DNA of 64,000 nt from Durusdinium trenchii (taxonomy: Eukaryota > Sar > Dinophyceae > Suessiales > Symbiodiniaceae): the NCBI GenBank assembly GCA_963970005.1, contig CAXAMN010025683.1:42765-106764 (forward strand), read 5' to 3'. The notes under the pieces are model-generated. The model was given only the letters and a program-made list of their open reading frames with translations. It did not search any database and was not told the origin of the DNA. Below are positions 1-9,105 of this stretch, piece by piece; positions within the stretch are counted from its first letter, which is position 1; the number at the start of each line of letters is the position of its first letter. The position numbers were made by a program, and so were the translations under genes.

Positions 1-378
1 GCCCAACAAGTGCCTGACTTGCAATGCACTGAAGCCCAGCAAGCGCCTGACTTGCACACCTTACCTGAGCCAGAAACTGCAGATGCCAAATCTGCAAGCA
101 CCATTGATTCCAGCGCTGAAAGCAATTATCCCAACCAAATTGTGGAGACCGCGAGTGGTTCAACGGAGCACCCAAAACATGGTACAGGCAAGAGAGCTCA
201 AAGCAAAGCAGCGGCAAAAGCAAAGGCGCTTTCAACTCCAAACAGCAAAGCAAAGGCCAAACCAGCAAACACAAGCAAAGCCTCTACATGTCGTCCAAAG
301 CAGGGTGACCAGGAACCACCACTCACAAAAGATTCAGACAAGGATGTGCTTAAAGCAAAACTGCACTCAGTATCTTAG
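1..378 (+). CDS. Lys/Ala-rich hypothetical protein, 5' end outside window
   Basis: The frame is open from base 1 to a TAG at 376-378, so the 5' part lies outside the window. The product is low-complexity and basic, rich in Lys, Ala, Ser and Thr, with short KAKA-type runs at residues ~60-90. It starts with two copies of a 32-base unit (bases 1 and 33) that encode a repeated QQxPDL motif. No enzyme fold or membrane segment is visible. Composition resembles the minus-strand KRPAAA frame at 1347-1925, and such basic tails occur beside retroelements in dinoflagellates. It could be a real exon, a gag-like remnant or chance; the codon structure favours a decayed coding segment. Confidence 0.3.
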   Translation, partial: AQQVPDLQCTEAQQAPDLHTLPEPETADAKSASTIDSSAESNYPNQIVETASGSTEHPKHGTGKRAQSKAAAKAKALSTPNSKAKAKPANTSKASTCRPKQGDQEPPLTKDSDKDVLKAKLHSVS

Positions 379-1346
379 CCGCTGGATAAGTAATTTTTTC
401 ATCTCTGCGTATCCACCACTTTTCATGTATTATTTCAAGCATCAGGCTCACAACTCCTATATTGTATCTCACATCTCAGGTCTATTCGTCTGCTTGGAAG
501 GCTGCATCCATGAAGGACTCGGATGGAAAAGCACGCCGTGAACATGCTTATGCAAAGCGAAAGGAGTTTCTTTGGTCCAAAACTTCATGTGTCAGAACAG
601 GAGTTTTTACGGCGCATGTGAAGTTATGGTACATATGTCATTTTCCCTTATGCTTCACTTGAACCAAATGCTTTTATCTAATCTTTACTTCTCTCCAACT
701 GTCCGTTTGTTTCACTTTTGCTTTCACTCTTTCTATATTTAAGTCTGCACGAGTCTTTCTTTATTTCTGCTTGTCTGTGCGTCTCTTTATTTTTCTTTAT
801 GGTGTCCTTCTTGCTTGTTTGCTTGCTTGCTTGCTTGCTTTGCTTNNNNNNNNNNTTGCTTTGCTTGCTTTGCTTGCTTTGCTTGCTTGCTTGCTTGTGC
901 TCTTCCTTCCTTTCTTCCTTCCTTCTTTCCTTTCTCTCTTTCTCTCTTTCTCTCACTTGCATTGTCCTAAGGTGGATTATCGAGAATGGGTGTGAGGGTC
1001 TGGATTGGCTCCAGAGCTATTTGAAGTGAGTGATGAACATACATCACAATCACATGTGATGCTGGGATTAATGCATCCATGGATCATTCGGGATCTGGAC
1101 GTTGAAGGCGATGAAAATGGAAAGCCGCTGCAGCTCTTGGGGCGGGCGATTCAACAGTGACTCCCGACCCAGTCCCACATTGGAAAGGACCCAGATAGAG
1201 TTAGACTTGCTTTTTAAAAAAGTTTTGGTTTCCTAAAGAAAATCAGTGATCATTGTAGGCTCATCCAAAAAAGAGCACCACCATACTTGAGACCACACTT
1301 GTTTTACGTGAGATTCACCACTGCCTTTACTTGAGCCAACCCTCTC
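379..1346. other. No gene seen; pyrimidine-rich and TTGC repeats
   Basis: No supported coding frame. It holds a T/C-rich stretch (about 700-960), the TTGC microsatellite with an assembly gap, and then unremarkable sequence. The first of the clustered TACTTGAG motifs appear from about 1285. Confidence 0.6.
811..900. repeat. (TTGC/TTTGC)n microsatellite with 10-N gap
   Basis: TTGC and TTTGC units run on both sides of a gap of exactly 10 N at 846-855. A short copy of the same TTGCTTTGC pattern is at 19911-19937. The gap length is a placeholder, so the true array length is unknown. Confidence 0.9.
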
Positions 1347-1925
1347 TTACTTGAGAACAGCAGCGCCTTTACTTGGAAGTTGGCGTTGCGCAAGTAACTT
1401 TTTGAACTTGGCGTCCTTGCTCTTGTCCTTCTTGTTGACTTCATGCATTCCTCACCCTGATCGGTCATGCTCCAGCTCTTCTTCCTCAGGTTGCTCCTCC
1501 TCCTTGTCCAGTGCCTTTGCCCAACAGCTTCCCCCCTTGGAACTAGAGCCCTGCCCTTTCTTTGGTTCTGCTTTTGCAGCAGCAGCTGGTCGCTTCAAGG
1601 TTGGTTTGTCACCATCCTTTACCTTCTTGTTCTTACCCATGTTTGAAGCCGCTTTGGCCTTTGCCTTGGCCTTGATCTTAGGCTTTCCTTTAGGATTTCC
1701 TTGAGCTTTTGGCTTTGCTGTGGCTGGCCTTTTGAAGGCCTTCGATGGTGTCTTAGGCAGATCTCCCTCCTGAGAAGCAGCCAAGAGATCTTCAGTCTCA
1801 CCAATCTCTTCATGCACATTGGACTGGCTCATGAGGCCAAAAACACGATGAGTCCACACACTTGTGAACTTCAAAGCAGCTGTCATGAAGCAAAGCTTCC
1901 TAAACCTATACCTGAGTCTCTTCAA
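1347..1925 (-). pseudogene. Lys/Ala-rich KRPAAA protein with in-frame TGA
   Basis: A minus-strand frame begins near 1925 (an internal start near 1830 is also possible) and reads about 157 codons to a TGA at 1452. It then stays in the same frame and keeps the same Lys-rich character for 34 more codons to a TAA at 1347-1349. The product has a leader of mixed composition, repeated KAK/KPK basic runs, a KRPAAAAKAE motif and an acidic Glu patch just before the TGA. Basic KRPAAA proteins recur around dinoflagellate retroelements, but I assign no function. The stop may be a nonsense mutation or a sequencing error. No intron signals are obvious around it. Confidence 0.4.
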
Positions 1926-2477
1926 GTGGCATCACATGCACAATCACAAGGCACAAGTACCAAGACATGGACAAACTCAAGCGCATCACTTGTCACAGGT
2001 AAAGAGCTCAAGTGCAAGTCCTCGAGTACAAGAACAAGTCACAAGTAAGATTGAAGTTAACCTTATCTCAAGTACAGCTCCCCAAGTACAAGTTAACCAA
2101 ATACACAAGTACAATTTGAGGCCCTCACAACCCAGACTGTTATCCAGTTGAGAGCTCTGTTCAAAGCTGACAGTGGGAAGAACCCCCAAAACCTATCTAT
2201 CACCCCTGAACACCTCTCACACCACCTACAGCTCAAGCGCAACTGTTCATACTCACAGAGATGGGTCAGCTTTCCCTGTAGATTTTGCTGAGGAGCTTCG
2301 TCTTCTTCGCAAACCTGACAGGAACAACAGTGATTACATACATGGACATCTCAACTGCAGCTCAAGACACAATGCTTTCATCAAATCAAGTCTTCCTCAA
2401 GTACAACTCCAAACAAAGTCCTACAAAGAGTGGGTCTATTTTTAAATGCCAATCTCACATACAGCTCCACCTGAGAT

Positions 2478-2858
2478 CTACACCTCAAGTACAATAACAA
2501 GACACAAATGACTCATGAATGTACAACTGTTGACCCATCCTCCCTCTTCATCCTGGGCGACATCGATGATTCTGAGGAGGGTGTGTTGGGTCCTCCTGCG
2601 CAGCCTTTTCTTTTCTTTCTTAACATCTTTGGATGACCCCTTGCCCTCATCTCCCTGGCCCTCCTCTGGTTCTGTAAGCTCTGCCTCCACATTCTTTGCC
2701 CTCTTCTCTGCTTCTGTCTGGCCCTCCTCATTGCGCTCTTCTTTCTCCTCCTCTTCTGTCTGGTTCTCCATCTCCCCCTGCTCTTCTGCATCCTTCTCTG
2801 GTTCTGACTTCTCCTCCTCCTGGTCGCTCACCTTCTCTGGTGTCTCTGGCTCTGAAGG
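2478..2858 (-). CDS. Glu/Lys-rich hypothetical protein
   Basis: The frame opens after a TGA at 2859-2861 and runs 126 codons. The first ~75 residues are extremely acidic and Glu/Lys/Gln-rich, with no hydrophobic core. A basic segment (VKKEKKRLRRRT) follows, then a short hydrophobic end. No ATG lies near the start of the open stretch, only GTG, so the true start or a 5' splice acceptor is unknown. It lies on the same strand as the KRPAAA frame 0.5 kb away, and the two may be parts of one decayed element. Function unknown; low-complexity composition alone could explain the open frame. Confidence 0.3.
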   Translation of the reverse strand, partial: PSEPETPEKVSDQEEEKSEPEKDAEEQGEMENQTEEEEKEERNEEGQTEAEKRAKNVEAELTEPEEGQGDEGKGSSKDVKKEKKRLRRRTQHTLLRIIDVAQDEEGGWVNSCTFMSHLCLVIVLEV

Positions 2859-3050
2859 TCATACATGAGAACCTTGGCCAAAGTACTAGTATGCTCCACA
2901 GTCCTAAACCTTGGACACTAGTCATCCACAAGCAAAAAGTCATACATGAGAACCAGGGCCACAAGTAATCCACAAGTGCAAGTTGACTTGATTTTGAGCA
3001 AAAAATCATAGCTGAGAACCTTGGACACAAGTAAGCATTACTTATCCACA
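2855..3050. repeat. Degenerate tandem repeat, about 70-80 bp unit
   Basis: Three diverged units share the order CATA(C/G)(A/C)TGAGAACC, then CTTGG(A)CACAAGTA, then ATCCACAA. On the minus strand they give three versions of the peptide WPRFSCMTF. It ends just before the AT-rich stretch (3060-3200) that precedes the retroelement. Confidence 0.6.
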
Positions 3051-3059
3051 ACTAAGTTT

Positions 3060-3212
3060 TGAAGAAGTTTTGGAGAACATTTGCAGAACTTTTGATGAAC
3101 TTCATAGATTCTTTCAAATTTTAAATTTACACAAAAAATTAGGTAAAAACAACCTAATTTCATCAATTTTTGTAAATTTGCTAATTCAGTAAATTTAGGT
3201 AATCAGCAGACT
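3060..3212. other. AT-rich spacer before the retroelement
   Basis: A/T-rich, with repeated AAATTT-like words around 3115-3200, ending at the TAG (3210-3212) that precedes the first open frame of the element. No terminal repeat matching the 266-bp right-end repeats was recognised here, so the left end of the element is undefined. Confidence 0.5.
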
Positions 3213-4709
3213 TAGGGTGTCAAGAAGAACCCGAAGGGTGCTGGAAAGAAGAAGTCGCAAAAATGCCCCAAGGAAGCCGACAAGCTGAACCTGAAGGAGG
3301 AGACACCCATGAATCTGACGGGAAGTTGGGAGGACATCCCGCCTACAAGAGATGCAACACGACAGCCAGCAAGTCAGCCGCAGATCGCAAAGCAGCGGAT
3401 TGAGCGACCCACCAAGGCCAAGTTCAAGTTCCTGGAGTTGTACGCTGGGTTCAAAGGCTTCACCGCTGCTGTGGTGGAAGTCAATGGAGACCAGGTGGAG
3501 GCCATGAAACCGCTGGAGCTCTACGATGGTTGGGATATCCTCACCCCAGAGGGCTTGGAAGAGGCCAGAACCATGGCCAGAGAGATGCGGACCACGTCCA
3601 CGTGGCCATTCCATGCCGAAGCTACACCAAGGCCAGACAGTCCGATCAACACGGGCACGTGGCGACAGTGCGCACCGAAGCGCAACCAGAAGGCTGGGGA
3701 TCCGGTGGCAGAGGAAGGGAGCAAGCATTTGGCAGCGGTCGAGATCATCCTCATGGAGGCAGTGAAGGGAGGCGCCACAGTCTCCGTGGAGAACCCGTGG
3801 GATTCGTTCTTGTGGGAGACCGCGAAGATGAAGAAGTTGGAAAAGCGCTTGGGCCTTACGGCGGTCTACCTCGACCAGTGCGCCTATGGTGGCATGTCAA
3901 AGAAGCCCACCAAGATCCTCACCAATGCCCCATGGATGCAAACAGTCAATCTCACCTGTGGCCAAGTGCGACAACACAAGCACAGCAAACTGGAAGGCAA
4001 GGTCTGGGACCCTGTCACCAAAGGAATGGTCTGGAAGACCTCAAGAGCAGCGGAGTACCCATCCGGTCTCTGCCATGCATGGGCCAACGCCCTGAAGACA
4101 TACCTTCAAGAAGGTCACGGCCAGCAGCTGCTTCAGAAGAAGACCTTCGAGAAGGTGGGGTTGCATCAGAATGTGCTGGTCAGAGCGGATTTGAAGAGAT
4201 CCACAGTGCCAAGCCCGCTCACAGCAGAACCCTCCGGACAACCAGACGACAAGGCCGTCAAGCTCCTCACCGCGAAGGAGCGAAGAGAGGCCGAGAATGA
4301 AAGAGCCATCGGAGGACTAAGGAACCCCAGAGCTTCAGTGGCGAGGAATTCACACCTTCGCACCACAGGGCTCAAACTGAGAAGAGTCCTGGATGCTGCT
4401 GTGACTCCAGAGGCGCTACATGACTTTCAAAGCTGCCCCACGGAGTCGCCTTTTTCACCCGAAGCCATGGCGCAGGTCAGAGAAGCCCTGGCCACAGAGT
4501 TTTCAACAACAGCCACGCACAGCGGCTATGAAAAGAAGATTCTGCAAGCACTTTTAGAGCAGTCGCATGACCCAGATGCTTTCGTGATCCCTAAATGGTT
4601 GAATGAAAGTTTCCCTTTGGGCATCATCCACCCAATCCCACACACAGGCATCTTCCCTCAGACTGAAGACGTGTCCGCCGAATGTCGGCTTTGTGCGGGA
4701 GAGTGGTGA
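3213..4709 (+). pseudogene. C5 cytosine methyltransferase-like domain protein, frameshifted
   Basis: The frame opens after a TAG at 3210 with a Lys-rich leader; the first ATG is 3309. The segment FLELYAGFKGFTAAV (near 3428) fits motif I of C5 DNA methyltransferases (SAM binding). SVENPWDSFLWE (near 3783) fits the ENP-type motif VI. The catalytic Pro-Cys motif IV is missing from this frame but appears in the +2 frame at 3611-3616 inside HVHVAIPCRSYTKAR, so two compensating indels (about 3585 and 3700) bracket it. The C-terminal half is Lys/Arg-rich and unrecognised. Retrotransposon-borne cytosine methyltransferases have been reported in dinoflagellates; such an enzyme could methylate element DNA. 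A degenerate MTase fold without activity remains possible. Confidence 0.6.
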
Positions 4710-6234
4710 AGGATTGGGACGGGACTGCACTTAACTACGAGTCATTTTATGAGGCCGGTGAAAAGGCCCAATTCGAGCTCGATCGAATGATCAACGAGGG
4801 TTGGCAGAATGCATGAGCACCTGGCCTCAGGTAGTTCAACAATTCGGTCCAGAGGCGCGGCTGACACCGATAGCATGCATCATCAAGCAATCACACGGCA
4901 AAGAAAAAGTCCGGTTGGTAGTTGACATGCGGAGAAGCTCCGTAAACGGGCTTATGACCGTAAAAGAGAGGGTCATCTTGCCACGTGTGAGTGATGTTGC
5001 TAGAAGTGTTCAAGCCCTAGCCTGTGAGGACTCCTATTTGTTAGAGCTACTTTGCATTGATTTTAAGGATGCCTTTTACAGGATGCCTTTTACACGATGC
5101 CTGCACACCCAGAGGAACGCGGCTATTTAATTGTCAAGGACATGCACGGAAGATACGTGTGCGTCAAGGTCTGCGCGTTCGGGCTCGCTAGTGCACCTCT
5201 TTTTTGGTGCAGGCTGGCAGCCAGCATAATGAGATTGGCACAGGCAACCCACCACGATTGGGAGGATAGCCTGTTACGTAGATGATCCCATCATTGTAGC
5301 ATGTGGACGTACTCCCTTGGATCGTACCGTAATCATGCTACGTAGCATCCTCAAGATCCTGAGGGGGTTTGAACTGGAGTGGATCGGCGTCAAGCTCGCC
5401 ATACCGCACGGGCTCCCTCGTTCGTTTGAGGTTGAGCTTGCGGCAGACAAGGTCGACAAGCTCAAGGAGGCTCTCCGAGGGTTGTTAGATCAGCCCATGG
5501 TTCCCGTGAAGATCCTTCAAAGGACCACCGGAGTTTTGGGTTGGTTATCAAGTATCATCCCCGAAGTGAGGCCATGGCTCGCAATGCTTTGGGCAGTGTT
5601 GACACAAGCACTTCATCAAGAGGGGCCCAAGAGAGAGCGCACTCGTGAGCGCAAAGGACTAGTTTTTCGACGTCAGTTGGAGCATGCTGCACGATTTTTG
5701 TTGGCTCTTCTCTGCAACCTGAACGGCCCAACTCTCAGGCACACATACCGATTGCAGCCGCAGGAGGTTCGATGGTTCAAAATTGAGACAGACGCCTGTC
5801 CGACAGGAATGGGTGCGGTGCTCTACTTCGTGGGTAAACCCTTGATGTTTTGGGCCGACACTATTTCGGACGCAGACCTAGGGTTGCTGAAAGCCGAACG
5901 CATCCCGGATTACCAGACAGAGTTTGAGATGTACACGATTTTCCTCAGTCTGAAGGTTTTCTTGCCTTTGGTGCTACAGCCCTTCGCTATCTTTTTGAGA
6001 ACTGATAACAGTGCCTCGCTTCACGCATGTCTTACTTACAAAGCCAAGTCTCCCCTTCTCACACATCTCACTGCTGAGTTCATGCTAGAGTTCCTATGCA
6101 ACGGGTGGATCCCACCTCGTGGCGAACACGTGGCTGGAGTGCTTAATGACACAGCTGATTCAGGCCGGGTTGGCGCAGGTGAAACGGGTGGAGGCGCCTC
6201 CACGCGACATCCGCCAGACTGAAGACAGCTTGTG
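4702..6234 (+). pseudogene. Reverse transcriptase - RNase H, DIRS-like, frameshifted
   Basis: Copies element RNA into DNA. Seen in order: KVRLVVDMRRSSVN (near 4910, RT palm entry), LLCIDFKDAFY with the motif A Asp at 5059, VCAFGLASAPLFW (near 5170, motif B region), and CYVDDPIIVACG with the DD at 5281-5286 (motif C). Then comes an RNase H with the catalytic series IETDACPTGMGAVL (Asp at 5791), EFEMYTIF, LRTDNSASLHA and HVAGVLNDTAD. A 14-bp tandem duplication (5066-5079 / 5080-5093) breaks the frame just after motif A. Further shifts lie near 5260 (before YVDD) and near 6160; the last frame ends at a TGA at about 6232. The upstream link to the methyltransferase also needs a shift near 4700. 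Confidence 0.8.
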
Positions 6235-6665
6235 AAAGAAAGGGGAGTTTACTTGCGACACTGCGTCTCATGTTGGCCAGGAAATCCAAGTAAAAGTAAG
6301 TAAAATCAACTGCAGTCGTTTGCTTTGGTGTTGGTTCTCGTGCACGGTCGGTCGTGTTTCGTAAGTAAAACCAACTGCAGTTGTTTGCTTTGGTGAAGTG
6401 TCTCGTTCACGGACGTGTTTGAGCTTCGGGGTCCTTCGCAGTCACTTGCCAGTCGGATCTTTTGGTTGAGCCTAATGTAGTTGCACACTTCACTCGTCTA
6501 GTTCGAGTTGTGTCCGAGTGACTAGGTTGATCGAGTGTGACTTAAGCTTGACTGACTGATTTGATTTGAACTGAACCGCATGAACGGAGCGAACGGGCTC
6601 AAAGGTCGAGCTCGAACAGTCATGGGCTCGATGTTTTCGCGCGGTGCTGACCGCGGGAGAGGAAC
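6235..6665 (+). other. Spacer between RNase H and recombinase, with a 35-bp direct repeat
   Basis: No supported coding frame. Two 35-bp copies (6296-6330 and 6361-6395, two mismatches) start GTAAGTAAAA and share CAACTGCAGT and TTTGCTTTGGTG. They could be regulatory repeats or intron-derived; GTAAGT resembles a splice donor. Confidence 0.5.
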
Positions 6666-8358
6666 GTGGTTCCCACCTTTTGCTTTGAGCATATACCTCC
6701 GAACGGGGTGGCTCTCATTGCCAATTCGACTGGAGGTGTCCAGACTGTGACCCTGAATGGTGGAAGTGGGGAACAGCTGCTGGGAGCAGCGTTGAGGCAG
6801 GTGAGCTCCGAGGTTGGAAGCCATCCAAACCCGACTACTCCTGAAGAAGCCCTGGTGCCGCTGGAAGAGGTGGCATCTGGCTCAGCCGACCCGGTTGTCC
6901 TCGCCAGCTCAAATCAGCCTCAACGAAGGCGACCTGGGGCACCTGTCACTCCCAGTGCCACACCGGCTCAAAAGCGTTGGAGAGGAAGTGCTTCTGATGC
7001 CATCGCCATCGCCTGCTCTGACAAAGCCACGCAAACCGCCATGGAGACGTTCCAGGAGGTGGTGTACGCACCCGGCACCACCCGCACCAAGAGTGCACTG
7101 TTTAAGCTGTGGACGGACATCCTGAATGCCCGGGGTCTCGCACCACTGCCAGTTGACCCCAACAAACTCAACATCGTGAGCTCGGTGCTGAGGGCTGCGG
7201 GCTTCAGATCGGCCCCGACATACCTCTATGAGGCCAAGGACTGCCACGTGAGAGCGGGCTACGCTTGGTCAGACGCGCTCGACGTGGCACTACGTGATTG
7301 TCGGAGGGGCCTCACCAGGGGTATGGGCCCGCCCTGCAGGGCCTTGGAGATCGAGCCCACATTATGGGCACGTTTGCCGGAGCATCCGGAGACTTCGTGT
7401 GGGACTTGGCCGGCCGTGAGAAAGTATGTGTGGATCTTAGGCACGTGCTTCTGCCTCCGCGAGGTGGAGTTGGGCTGCATCATGTTCAATGAAAATGGAA
7501 CTCCCTGGTCGCAATAAACCTGACGGTCTCCAAGACGGATCAGTACGCTCGTGGATGCAAGCGCACGCTCGGCTGCCGCTGCAACACCAGGGAGTCGGTC
7601 GTGTGCCCGTACTGCATTGCTTGCGTGCTGGTGAACCATCAAGAAGTGATGTTGGGAGTGGAGCACGGCTCCGAGGATGCGGCCAACTATCCCCTGGTGG
7701 GTCAGGAAGGTGATCCAGCGAAGGTCGTATCGAAAGAAGCCATGCTAGCGGCTCTGCGAGAGGATGCTGGCTACCTCAAGGACAAAGGCTGGCTCAAGGA
7801 ATCGGATGATCTGAGCTTGGTCTCTGGCCATAGTCTCAGAAGGTCAGGTGTGAAGCATTGGGTGAAGGCGGGAGTGCCCGAAGAGCTCATCATGTTCCTC
7901 ACGAGGCACTCCAGCTCGGCGGTTAAGTCCTACATCGAGGACGCCAGGGAATCCTGGGTGGTGGTGTGCAACCAGATCGCCGAGCAGTTGAGAGCTTGCA
8001 AGATCGCATCGCCGGGCTGGCGGCCAAGGTGAACACGCTTGAGGAATTGATGGCAAAGATCTCCGAAGAGCAGAAAGCGCAGAAGGCCATGGCACACTTC
8101 GATGAGGACTCGGTGAAGTCCTTGCTTCGTGCCTACCTGAGGCCACCGGTGGTGACGAATCTTGCCACCCTGAAGTTTCATGCCGCTTCAGTGTCAAACA
8201 GCCAGTTGGCGCCGAGCCGCTGGCAAACAGCGTGCGGTTGGTGCTATGTGGCAGCAGGACAACTGGTGAAGCCAGCGGCGTCCTCTGAAGAGATTCCGCC
8301 GGAAGCCACTCCATGCACTAAGTGCATGAACTACCTGCCGTACTGGGCAGCAGTATAG
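6666..8358 (+). pseudogene. Tyrosine recombinase with C-terminal zinc-ribbon-like tail, frameshifted
   Basis: Integrates the element by site-specific recombination instead of a DDE integrase. The N-terminal ~100 residues are Pro/Ala-rich; an alpha-helical core-binding region follows. Box I is TCFCLREVELGCI, with the first catalytic Arg at 7458. The beta-hairpin Lys is in LTVSKTDQYARGC (about 7520). HSLRRSG supplies His 7829 and Arg 7838, RHSSS supplies the next His, and the nucleophile Tyr is at 7931 in KSYIEDA. A one-base shift near 7500 separates box I from the rest, and a second near 7985 separates the Tyr from the tail. The tail has a coiled coil (LAAKVNTLEELMAKI) and paired CGWC...CTKC motifs, and stops at 8356-8358. 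All catalytic residues are present, so decay is by indels only. Confidence 0.8.
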
Positions 8359-8390
8359 GACACCCACCGAATACGGCTCGGAAGCAAAAG

Positions 8391-8656
8391 GAGAGTTCTT
8401 GTGCGTCCTAAGTGTTTGAACAAGTCTGTTTTTAAAGAAACAAGGTAGGCATTTAAGTTGGCCTCGACAAGTTCAGCGTGCTCGAAACGTTCAGCCAGTA
8501 AGTTTGGCCTAGAGCACGTTATCGAGGCCAGAAGGACGCGCTTCCGACGAACTTTCGATAAACGGGAGCCCAGCGGCGAGTCGAGTCGAAGTGTTGTAAA
8601 GGCTTAAAGGTTTGGAGGCGGGTAGTAGGGGAGTGCAGACGACTGTGCGGTTTTTT
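8391..8656 (+). repeat. 266-bp direct repeat, left copy (B1)
   Basis: Starts GAGAGTTCTTGTGCG and ends at the T-run after GACTGTGCGG. It matches 8840-9105 with four substitutions and no indel. It lies 32 bases after the recombinase stop, as expected of the B1 segment of split direct repeats. Confidence 0.95.
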
Positions 8657-8746
8657 ATGGAGCAAAGATTTTGCGTAAGAAAAAGAATAGCACTAAGAGT
8701 CTGCTTGGTGGTTTGTTGAATCGTTCGTTTCGATGCTCGTTGAACT

Positions 8747-8766
8747 CGTGCCATTTTGGCCTCAAG
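8747..8766 (+). other. Relic of the dinoflagellate spliced leader
   Basis: CGTGCCATTTTGGCCTCAAG matches the core and 3' end of the dinoflagellate trans-splicing leader (GCCATTTTGG then CTCAAG) except for one missing A before GCC and one extra C. Such relics mark mRNA that was trans-spliced, reverse transcribed and reinserted. It sits in the spacer between the two 266-bp repeats. Confidence 0.5.
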
Positions 8767-8839
8767 AGTCACACGAAAATGTATCTCCCTCCACCAACCC
8801 CTGACGCCTCCAGAGCGATAAGTTCTTCATGATAAGTTC

Positions 8840-9105
8840 GAGAGTTCTTGTGCGTCCTAAGTGTTTGAACAAGTCTGTTTTTAAAGAAACAAGGTAGGCA
8901 TTTTAGTTGGCCTCGACAAGTTCAGCGTGCTCGAAACGTGCAGCCAAAAAGTTTGGCCTAGAGCACGTTATCGAGGCCAGAAGGACGCGCTTCCGACGAA
9001 CTTTCGATAAACGGGAGCCCAGCGGCGAGTCGAGTCGAAGTGTTGTAAAGGCTTAAAGGTTTGGAGGCGGGTAGTAGGGGAGTGCAGACGACTGTGCGGT
9101 TTTTT
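8840..9105 (+). repeat. 266-bp direct repeat, right copy (B2)
   Basis: 98.5 percent identical to 8391-8656 at an offset of 449 bases. The 183-base interval 8657-8839 would be the A2 segment of an A1-ORFs-B1-A2-B2 element. The near identity contrasts with the heavy frame damage upstream. Confidence 0.95.

Larger units (their letters stand above)
1285..3035. repeat. Cluster of CAAGTA / TACTTG motifs
   Basis: About 13 copies of CAAGTA or its complement occur in 1.75 kb, where about one would be expected by chance. The complement TACTTGAG dominates at 1285-1375; the forward form, often CTCAAGTACA or CACAAGTA, dominates at 1950-3035. Spacing is irregular, so this is not a simple tandem array. Confidence 0.5.
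3213..9105 (+). mobile_element. Decayed tyrosine-recombinase retrotransposon (DIRS/Ngaro-like)
   Basis: In order on the plus strand: a C5-methyltransferase-like domain, a reverse transcriptase with YVDD, an RNase H, a tyrosine recombinase with a C-terminal zinc-ribbon-like tail, and two 266-bp direct repeats. DIRS-order elements replace the usual DDE integrase by a tyrosine recombinase. The order RT-RH-YR followed by repeat-spacer-repeat matches the Ngaro/PAT split direct repeat layout (B1-A2-B2). At least six frameshifts make this copy inactive. The matching A1 copy at the left end was not found, so the copy is probably 5'-truncated or diverged. Confidence 0.8.

Noticed and set aside
1330-1339. 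Minus-strand TTGGCTCAAG, a match to the 3' end of the spliced leader
   Set aside because: Only 10 bases and within the CAAGTA motif cluster; chance is likely.
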